From Parasponia andersonii (taxonomy: Eukaryota > Streptophyta > Magnoliopsida > Rosales > Cannabaceae): a DNA stretch of 64,000 bases. The first letter of the stretch is position 1. Each line of letters starts with the position of its first letter. Positions 11,631-20,613 of this stretch are shown here, one piece after another. The position numbers were made by a program, and so were the translations under genes. The DNA is taken from assembly GCA_002914805.1 (NCBI GenBank), contig JXTB01000038.1:1226242-1290241 (forward strand), in the 5' to 3' direction. Under the pieces are notes generated by a model, which ran no database searches, was not told the origin of the DNA, and saw nothing but the letters and a program-made list of their open reading frames with translations.

Positions 11631-11942
11631 TTAGTCAAGGTGTTCGTTGAAATTCAAAAATCGAGTATTGTCGTAGTAATTGTGTTCAACCCACCAAAGC
11701 CATTGCTCCCAACTCCGATCTCCAAGGCCAAACTCAGTAATGGAAGAGCCATCAACGACATAGCCCATGCCAAAATGGGGCCTAAAAACTTCCCAACGAG
11801 AGTGCAAATGCTCTCGAGCTCGTCTTTGAGCCAGGCATTCTTGATCCTGAAATGCGATATCTCTCCAATGGTTGTTGGGATGTCGCAGTTCGTGCACATA
11901 GGGGATCTCATAATGTCTCTGATCAATATGTTCTTGACTCAA
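11631..11942 (-). pseudogene. unrecognised open frame without ATG start, possible gene remnant
   Basis: About 103 codons are open on the minus strand. The composition looks protein-like, with many His, Arg, Trp and Tyr and no low-complexity runs (for example 'HYEIPYVHELRHPNNHWRD'). However, the frame starts at a TTG, has an in-frame stop just upstream, and contains no early ATG. It could be a lone exon, a transposon-derived remnant or chance. The overlapping frames are less gene-like. No family is recognised. Confidence 0.25.
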
Positions 11943-12206
11943 AGCTTGTCATTTTCCTACTGGAGCAATGACTTCTCGCGTTGTTTGAGTTGGGTCTTGT
12001 AAATAATCCCCTAAAAATAATAATAATAATCAACTACTAAGAAAACTCGGTTGATAATGTTACGAAAGGAATATATTGACTAGTAAATCACCTTTATTTG
12101 GGTTCGCGCGATTTTAGAAAGAGAATTTTTCATGACCCTTCTCTTCTCCTCAACCCCGGAAACGATGATCTAGACCTCATCGTGAAACCATTGCTTTTAG
12201 TCCCCC

Positions 12207-12208
<2 letters not shown>

Positions 12209-12250
<42 letters not shown>
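12209..12250. repeat. (TC)21 microsatellite
   Basis: A perfect TC run preceded by a short C run at 12202-12208. Confidence 0.95.
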
Positions 12251-12252
<2 letters not shown>

Positions 12253-12393
12253 ATTGGCTTTTCTCTATCTGATAATTGATTCACATCTGAGGATATTTTA
12301 AATTTTTTGTTGGAGACTATTAGAATGTTATTTTGAAAAAGTAAACTAAAAAAATTTAATTGGGCCCAAATTTAAACTGTTCATGTCAAATTT

Positions 12394-12828
12394 GAGAAAA
12401 AATTATAAATACTCGTTTTTAAAACTATATTTTCATAAATACTCATTTTTTATTTTTATTTCATAAATATTCGTTTTGTTAGAAATATAAATCACTAGTG
12501 TTTTATATATAAAACGTATATCGTGATACACATTTCATATATCAAGTGTATACCATGGTATATATTTCATGAATAAAAATTAGTACACATTTCAAAATGC
12601 ATACCATAAATCAAATTTATAATGAAAAATGTTTACATTATAAATTTATAATGTTCATATTTTACATGTGAAATGTGTACTGCATAAGTAAAAATTTATA
12701 TTGTAAATACATACCACTCATATTTTGTACATTTTATATGTATCATAAAAATGGTATTTTGAAAGAAAAATTAAAATAGGTATTTATGAAAATAAGTTAT
12801 AAAAATGGCTATTAGGTGTAAATTTCCC
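12394..12828. mobile_element. palindromic MITE-like element
   Basis: A 435-bp AT-rich segment whose two halves are imperfect inverted repeats. The left arm from 12394 ('gagaaaaaattataaatac..', then 'attttcataaatactcatt') matches the reverse complement of the right arm ending at 12828 ('..gtgtaaatttccc'). No coding capacity. No clear target-site duplication was found, so the superfamily is open. Confidence 0.5.
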
Positions 12829-12943
12829 AATCAATGTCCCATCCTTTTTGAAAAAATGACACTGTCTATAGTTTTTTTTAAAATATTGATCAAAATAAGA
12901 CATATGAAAATAATATGGAAGTCCGAACGACATAAGGAAAAAT

Positions 12944-13113
12944 AATCCTAAAATATAAGATCTAAAATGCGGTGGCAAAGTCGTAAATTTTGTTTATCAA
13001 TCCCAAAATATACAATCTAAAATGCGGTGACAAAGTCATAAATTTTGTTTATCAATTCCAAAATATACAATCTAAAATGCGGTGACAAAGTCATAAATTT
13101 TGTTTATCTTCTT
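12944..13113. repeat. three tandem copies of a 55-bp unit
   Basis: The block 'tctaaaatgcggtg.caaag' recurs at 12961, 13016 and 13071, an exact 55-bp period. Copies 2 and 3 are nearly identical and copy 1 is slightly diverged, which points to a recent second duplication. It directly follows the MITE-like element. Confidence 0.92.
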
Positions 13114-13589
13114 TGAAAGTGTTTATTATTTAAAAAGTAAGACATACAAACTTAAATATTTACATATTAAGTGGCTAGTTAACAAAAAGTCATTTTGGAG
13201 ACTTGGATTCAATCTTTTAGAGCTTCAAATTACTTTTTCTTTACAGTTTTCTTGTCCCTCTCTCTTTTTTTTTTTTATTTTCTCTTTTTTAAATTCCTTT
13301 TTTTCTCCTTTTTCTAACTTTGTTTTTTTACATTGAACCTTATAAAGGAAAATGAGTAAAAATAAATTAAAAATATCAAAAAACCTTCTTTGATTTGTGA
13401 TTTGAATCTTTTTTTTATATATATATTTTTTTCCTATTCTTAGTCTTTTTAAAATTATTTTTCCTTTAATTTCGTTTATTACTATTTTTCACATTGAACC
13501 TGCCACTCTTTTGTTTTTTTTTTTCTCTTGTGCTTAGTATTTTTAAAATTCATTTTCCTTCAATTTTAAAAACAATTAGTTCTTTTTTT

Positions 13590-14420
13590 TTTTTATGAAA
13601 CCAATTTGATTACCAAAGAAACTAGAAAAAGAAACTTTTTATTTATCAAAGAAACTAATATGATTTCTATTAGAAATCAATTTAGTTACTACTAATAATT
13701 GGAAGCCAATATGGTCTCTACTAGAAATCAATTTAGTTTCCACTAATAATTAGAAACCAAATTGAATCCACCATTAAATTGATTAATTTCATTATTAAAA
13801 AATAGAAATTAATTTGGTTTCTACTAATAATTAAAAATCAAATTGTTTTCCACTAGAAACCAATATAGTTTCTACTGATAACTAGAAACCAAATTGATTT
13901 TCATTAGTAACAATAAACTAAATTGATTAATTTTGTTACTAAAAACTAGAAACCAACTAGTTTTGTTTTCAAATTTCTTCAACTAACCTTAGATTTTTTC
14001 CACTACTCATTTGTTTGATTTAAATAATAAAAAGAAAAAAGAAAAGAAAAGAAAAAAAAAGAGTATAAATCGTAAAAATAACAGAGCATTCTGCTAAAAA
14101 GAAACTATACTGGTTTCTTGTACTAAATAGAAACTAAACTGGTTTCTAAGAAATCTTTATTGTTTCCCATAATTTACTTACTTACATATCACTCCGCTAA
14201 AAGGAAGTCAAACTAGCTTTCAAGAAACCTTTTTGATTTCTTGTGATGACATTCTTCTAAAAGAAAATCAAACTAGTTTTTCGGAAACCTTTATAGTTTC
14301 TTATGATTTACTTACATACATTATATTTTACTAATAAAAAACCAAACTAGTTGCATGTAATTTACTTACGTACTTAACATTCTACTAATAGGATATCAAA
14401 TTGGTTTTTAAGAAATTTTT
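13590..14420. repeat. degenerate array of GAAACCA / TGGTTTC motifs
   Basis: More than a dozen short, irregularly spaced copies of 'agaaaccaa' and its complement 'ttggtttct' run through about 800 bp of AT-rich DNA. They give many small potential hairpins. No coding capacity and no clear unit length. Confidence 0.6.
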
Positions 14421-14649
14421 ATAGTTTTTTATTAAAAAAAGATGAATTATTTACTAAAATATTATTGTATTTTCTAGTTCCTAATGTATTTATAAAAATA
14501 CCCTCAAATTCATACAAAAGTTTTATTATTTTTGAAAGGTAGAAAAATATAGTAATATTTTTCTGAAAAATAGGTGTAAGTGCAAAATCCATCCTTTTTT
14601 CCCATTTTGCTCGAAGCCCCATTGCATTGCAAGCAAGTCCATTTATTTT

Positions 14650-14748
14650 TGGGCCGAAATTTGGGCCCATTATGACTTTTTATTTTATTTTATTTTTTTG
14701 AGGGAATCAGAAGTAATACTAATACCGTCGACTCCATTTTCTGACGTC
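14650..14748 (+). promoter_or_regulatory. ERO1 promoter elements (TGGGCC pair, TGACGTC)
   Basis: Two TGGGCC (site II-like) motifs lie at 14650-14655 and 14662-14667, and TGACGTC at 14742-14748. A TA run that could serve as TATA box follows at about 14939-14953, some 110 bp before the ERO1 ATG. TGACGT-type sites are bound by bZIP factors; the plant unfolded-protein-response element is close to this. That link to ERO1 induction is inference. Confidence 0.4.
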
Positions 14749-15058
14749 GGTTCCACAGAATTTCGGAGACTTTTCCCACTTTACCCATTGTTCGCCGCTG
14801 ATTTTCCCAGAATTTTTTTCTTGTTTGCCCATTGTTCCAATCCAAAATCAATTTCTAAACCAAACCCAACTCAATTCACCCCTATTTATACCACCCCTTC
14901 AACTTTGATTCTGCTCATTCAATTCTCGTATAACCCAATATATATATATATATACACTTCTAAAAATTTTCTCACTTTCTTGGCAAACAAAAGCCGAGAT
15001 AATACAGGGTTCAGGAGCTTTCTGAGTGTGTTTTTAGTGATTTTTTGGTGTTGTATTG

Positions 15059-18000
15059 ATGGTTGGAATGAAGGGTCAGAGAAAACGATGGTGTTGGGTG
15101 CTTGGAGCTCTCATCGCCATTTTCGTTGCTGTAGCTATGACTACTAGAACTGCTCCACATATTTCTCTATTTGGACGGACTAATAAGCCTTGTCACTGTG
15201 ATCAGGTATGGTTTTTTCGTTATGGGCATTTTTGTTTGGTTACTGGGAAATTATAGGTAAATTTTTTAGAAGTCGTTTAATGCAGATATTTCTAGTGCAT
15301 TGTTCATTTATTTAGTGAATTTGAATTGGGTTTCATTTGTTTCTTTTATGTTCATTCAATTTAGGATAAACATAAGTATAGTGGGATTGTAGAGGATTGT
15401 TGTTGTGACTACGAGACTGTGGATCATCTGAACGAGGAAGTTCTACATCCATTACTCCAAGAGCTTGTGAAAACTCCATTTTTCCGGTATTTCAAGGTTA
15501 GTTGATTTGGTAAGAGTAAGCTTAATTTGTTTGGTGAAATGTTTTGTGATCTTTTTCTTGTGATTGAAATTGAATTTATTAGCATATTTGTATATAAACA
15601 AAGCTCTTTTGATAGAATGAATATGGTTTTTCCTTTTTGCACTAATTGTAATTGAGATGCTGATTTTATGTGCTATTGACCTCATAGAAGTCATAACAAG
15701 AAAAGTTAAGGTGGATTTTCGATTACCCTTTTCATTTTATCAATGATCCTTAATGAACTACCAATTGGAATTGTATTCGAGTGATCTGAAAGTCAGAATT
15801 TACATACTTTTTTTTAGTTAGAATACTGACTTTTTCACTTCATGGTAAGTGGTTGCCTTACCTAATGTCCAATCATGTAATAAATATTTAGTCAATTTAA
15901 TCTACAGAAAACAGCAAAGAAAGGTGTATTTTTATAGGAACATGAAGTTAAATGAACAAGAACAACATCTACTTACTCTATTTTCAACTCTATGACTTTG
16001 TACTACGTTGAAATCTTTTAGTCTTATTGATGTGGGATAAGATGAGAAAATAGAGAGATTAGGTAGAATAACAAGAAATAAGTAAGATAGATAAGAAATC
16101 TAACAGCTTGAGAGAGAGTAGAATTAAGATAGAAACAGATGAATGGGTGGAGAAATAAAGAATAGAACTTAGAGTGAGAGAACCATAAGAGAGAAAACTC
16201 AGTAATTATTCATTAATTCATCATAGTCTGAAAAGCAATTACAAAGCTAAGCCAATTTATAGATAGGCAGTTGGACTCAACTAGGAAAGTAGATAAATTC
16301 TAGAAACTAATGGAAACAGGAAATATAAATCTAGTAACCTAAAATTAAATAACACCTAATATATCTAAATAATCTTTAGTAATAATCATATTAGAATTTC
16401 CTATTATATTGTATTCCATTTTTACATCACTTATGTTATAATCATCTCATGATTTTTCTTAAACCTGGTTGATTTAATTTTGGTAGGTCAAGTTATGGTG
16501 TGACTGCCCTTTTTGGCCTGATGATGGTATGTGCCGTCTTCGAGACTGCAGTGTTTGTGAATGTCCAGAAAATGAGTTCCCTGAATCATTCAAGAAGCCT
16601 CATAGGGCCCTTTCATCTGATGATCTTGTGTGTCAAGAGGGAAAGCCACAGGCAGCTGTGGACCGTACACTGGATAGTAAAGCTTTCCGAGGCTGGACAG
16701 AAACAGACAATCCTTGGACAAATGATGATGAGACCGACAATAGTATGTATTACTGCTGTTCTGTTATACTGACACTTTAGGGTACTTCTTGGAAAATAGT
16801 TAAGCAGTTGGGAGCCTGTCCCAGTATTACCTTTCTTCTAGTACATATACAAGTACAAATACCGTTACTTCGTGAATGAATCTCTGATTTGCCATTTTTA
16901 TGTCTGAATTACGTATGCAAATACAAACTTTATTCTTGAGGCTTTGATGTGTAACCTTTTTGCATGTAAATTTGCAGCTGAAATGACATACGTGAATCTC
17001 CAACTTAATCCTGAACGATATACAGGCTTCACGGGGCTGTCTGCTAGAAGGATATGGGATGCTATCTACGCTGAGAACTGTCCCAAATGTGAGCTGTCAT
17101 GTTTTTGTTTTTTATTTTCTCAGCCATTTATCTTTTACTTTTTCCAGTTTCTTTGCTTTGAGGTATTGCTAGAATGGGTAGCCGGGCTTTATTTACAAAA
17201 TTTGTTAATTCAACTTGTCCAGATCCGTCTGAAGAATTATGCCAGGAGGAAAGAATTTTGTACAAGTTGATATCTGGTCTGCACTCCTCTATTTCGGTCC
17301 ACATAGCTGCTGATTATCAACTTGACAAAACTAGAAATATGGTAAGAATTGTTTTTTTTTTCCCCATTTTTCTTTCAATTCTTACGGTTTTACTGTTTAC
17401 AACAGACAGTTGGCAAGACTTCTTACCTTGTCATATACATGGTTGTGGAAGTACATCTCAATGGCCAAGAGCCCTGTACTTGAACATGCATAAATACTCA
17501 CATATCTTTGTAGATATGTTAGTATATGTAAAGATATGTTAGTGTATGTGTGTATGCTTTCTCATATGCACACAATATAACATGGTATGTTTAATGTTCA
17601 CATTAACAAAGATAATGTGGCTTATAGTTTCTGGATGAACGTTGTTCATATGAGTTGCTTTAGCAACAATATTGGATAGAAGACAAGGAATTTTGGATAT
17701 TGTGTGGACCATTTAGATGTTCAATGTTTTGTTTTGTTATGTTTTCTTTAGTTGCATGTTAGTGCGAGGACTTCTTTTAACCTTTTTCTTGTTGTCCTTC
17801 ATTTCAGTGGGGTCAGAATATCTCATTACTATATGATCGTGTTCTAAGATATCCTGATCGTGTGAGAAACCTGTACTTCACATATCTCTTTGTACTCCGA
17901 GCTGTGACAAAGGTGAGTTTTTAACTTTTAGTTCTTATTTATGTGCCAAATACTTTTAGTTGGATGGTATACCTGAATGTGTTGGAGTTGAGAATTTTAT

Positions 18001-19647
18001 ATCAGAATGCATTGGAGTTTAGCTATTTTGATTTTGATGAAATACTTTTTACGTTGAGAAGACGAAAGTATTTTTTTTTTTTTGGAAATGAGAAGGCGAA
18101 AGTATTTGTCTTGATGAAATTATAATGTCTCCCCTGAATGCTATTAGGCTGCAGATTACTTGGAAAATGCCGACTATGACACTGGTAACCCCATTGAGGA
18201 TCTGAAAACAAAGTCATTAATGAAACAGCTGCTATATAATCCCAAACTACAAGTTGCTTGCCCTCTTCCGTTTGATGAGGCTAAGTTGTGGAAGGGCCAA
18301 AATGGACCTGAACTAAAGCAAAAAATACAGAAACAGTTCAGGAACATTAGGTATGTTTTGAAACCCTCTTGTCTTCATTATTTAATTTTAAACACAAAAT
18401 ACAGAAGCAGTTCAGGAACATTAGGTATTTTTCATAACCAAATGCGTATCATCTAATTTCTCCCTGAAAATGACATTTTTTTTCTCCCTGTACATAGATC
18501 ATTTATGCCTAATGTAGTTGCTGCTAAGATCTTAAAATAGTTTAGCCTTGTATCCTCGGTGTTATTTACCATTGGCATTTGTTTAGGAAACCTTGTAAAT
18601 GTTCTGGTGGTGTACGAGTATCAGCTACCCTCGAAAACTTGTTTACTACTCCCAATTTCTTTTGATTTTTGGAGGCATGATAATCGTGCGACACCTTTTC
18701 TTATAATAACTTCTTGATATTGCAGTGCATTGATGGACTGCATAGGATGCGAGAAGTGTCGACTTTGGGGAAAGCTTCAGGTTCTTGGTCTTGGTACTGC
18801 ATTAAAGATCCTCTTTTCTGTTGATGGCCAGGAAAACTTGGGTCAGCGGGTAGGTACTTGCTTAATTGAATTAAAATCCAAATCTGAATCGTCTTTTAAG
18901 TGGCCGTTGACGTTTATTTCACTAGATACAAATATGACTTACCATTCTCAATTGTGTCAAACTACAAGTCAATTCAGGTTTACCCACTTAGAACATAATG
19001 CTTGTCTCAAACTAGTCATTTGCATGAATTCACTCAATCCTTTCTGAATTTTTGACACCATTTGGCATTTATTATGTTGGGATGATCAAGTTATAGATGG
19101 ATTCACTCAAAAGATGCCATGTTGACACCATTTTGCTTTTGTTATGATGGACTGACCGATTGACAATCTATTTAGATTACCATTTAGAAAAACGGATGAA
19201 CCATATTTCTTGTCTGTGAGAGCCTATAAGTTTGGCAAATTAAAAGTTTTCTGGTTCAAACTTGCAGTCATGTTGGTGATGCATGCATAGTGTGTCCATT
19301 CACTTACTAGCTGAGTGTCAAATTACTTGTCTGAATAGTATCCTTGTTTTGGCCTTCAGCTGCAGTTGCACAGGAATGAATTAATTGCCCTGATGAACCT
19401 ACTCAATCGACTCTCGGAATCTGTAAAATTTGTTCATCAAATGGGAACATCGGCAGAGATCACCATGAAAGGACAGATTTCTGCACCCATTTCCCCAAAC
19501 TGCCCACTGCAAAGGATATGGACATCATTATTTGAAGGACCTGCACCAAGTTGTCCTTTGCAAAGGTTGTGGTCATCTGTTTCAAATGGACCAGCTTCCC
19601 AGAATTGTCCACTGAAAAGGATATGGGCCTCATTAACGCGCAGGTAG
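15059..19647 (+). CDS. ERO1: endoplasmic reticulum oxidoreductin-1 (ERO1), 9 exons
   Basis: ERO1 is the FAD-dependent ER oxidase that reoxidises protein disulfide isomerase using oxygen. Exons: 15059-15205, 15365-15496, 16487-16742, 16978-17088, 17223-17341, 17808-17912, 18148-18350, 18726-18849, 19360-19647. All have GT-AG ends, the phases close, and they give 494 residues, near the size usual for plant ERO1. Residues 11-27 are a hydrophobic signal anchor, as in plant type II ERO1. The shuttle pair is CRLRDC (109/114) and the active-site pair lies in CIGCEKC (C363/C366) followed by RLWGK. The core '[17 protein letters not shown]' is diagnostic. The C-terminal 50 residues carry three copies of a CPLQRIW-like motif (447-453, 464-470, 482-488). 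The ATG at 15059 is followed by another in frame at 15068. Intron 2 holds a solo LTR and intron 7 a duplicated splice donor. Confidence 0.95.
16028..16429. mobile_element. solo LTR in ERO1 intron 2, with 5-bp TSD
   Basis: A 402-bp segment starting TGATGTGGG and ending TTTTTACATCA, so the ends form the inverted pair TGATGT/ACATCA. It is flanked by the 5-bp direct repeat CTTAT (16023-16027 and 16430-16434). There is no internal coding region. Length and style fit a Copia-type LTR, but the family is inferred. It sits 532 bp after the intron 2 donor and 57 bp before the exon 3 acceptor. Confidence 0.85.
18393..18426 (+). repeat. duplicated end of ERO1 exon 7 with splice donor
   Basis: The intronic sequence 'cagttcaggaacattag' followed by GTATTT at 18408-18430 repeats the last bases of exon 7 and its donor (18334-18350, then GTATGT), with about one mismatch over 30 bp. 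The copy lies 74 bp downstream. A transcript spliced at the copy would gain 74 nt and shift frame. Confidence 0.85.
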
Positions 19648-19719
19648 CTGACCTGGTAGTTACTCCCATTCAATCTGATCTTGAGGTTGCTGAGTGGAAC
19701 TTGGTGTGTGTGTGTGTGT

Positions 19720-19774
<55 letters not shown>

Positions 19775-20613
19775 TGTTGTTGCAGATAAGGTAAACTAGT
19801 TGGAAATACCTTCAAACAGCCATAGTTTGCTTAGGAAGTGAATGATCGGAAAATTGCAGCTTGGGTTCCGAGGAGGTGAACATCATTTTAAAATAGAAAA
19901 CTGATAGTCATGTACACATAAATTAACAATTTTGTACACAAACAGTATTTTATGAGTTTTGAAAGTTCAAGTTTAACAAGCTTATTACTTTTGTATTTGG
20001 CAATCTGAACCATAATGTTCCCTGATAGTGAAACCTGTTCAAGGAGCCATTTCCTTTTCATTTCAACATTTTGTGGGAAAAAGCTCGATTGTGCTCAAAT
20101 TCTGCTCGTAGTTGCATCCGAAATGTATATTATAGGACAGAGTAGAGGGACGGTAGAGAATTTGTGTAATCTGACTTCAGGAAGCACTCACTTAAATAGT
20201 GTAATACGGCTCCCTGTAGTTCAGGAGCTCACACGAAATGGGTTTCAGAACGCTGTAAACAGGGCATCTTACAACTGAATGAGTAAATACTGGTTCTTAC
20301 TTGAGCGAAAAAAGCAGTACAAAAGACCTTTCATGGGGATTTTGCAATATACTTGATCTTATACAACAGCTTGCTGCTTACCACATATACAGGTAATACA
20401 CAAAAAAGTCAAAAGTCTTCCAAAATTCTTCCATTCGAAGATTACAAATGTTTACAACCTATCTGGCTATGGCAGTTCATTGAAACTGAAAAACCAGGAA
20501 TTACCACCGCTTGTGAGCTGTCTTTAAGGAAGAAAAGAAGGTTTTGACATCCTACTCAATATTGCTACACAGAAACAATGTTTATGATGCAATTCTTACA
20601 TTAAGATCGGCGT
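19648..20613. other. ERO1 3' region, convergent gap to the next gene
   Basis: This 966-bp gap separates the stop codons of two convergent genes. It starts with the ERO1 3' UTR, which holds (GT)n at 19704-19719 and a 52-nt T run at 19722-19773. No gene was recognised in the rest. Confidence 0.6.
19704..19773. repeat. (GT)n followed by 52-nt poly-T
   Basis: A GT run at about 19704-19719 is followed after 'ca' by an uninterrupted T run at 19722-19773 and then 'gtgttgttgcag'. It lies 75-126 bp after the ERO1 stop codon, on the sense strand of the 3' UTR or a 3' UTR intron. Confidence 0.95.

Larger units (their letters stand above)
10905..12393. other. intergenic stretch, possible LTR fragment and an unclassified open frame
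   Basis: It begins with the right arm of the pre-insertion palindrome ('aggtaactag..ctagttacct', about 10911-10931). From about 11021 the sequence 'tgacaccccaacg' resembles the end of a Gypsy-type LTR, but no second terminus or TSD was found. An open frame at 11631-11942 is listed separately. A CT microsatellite lies at 12209-12250. Confidence 0.4.
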
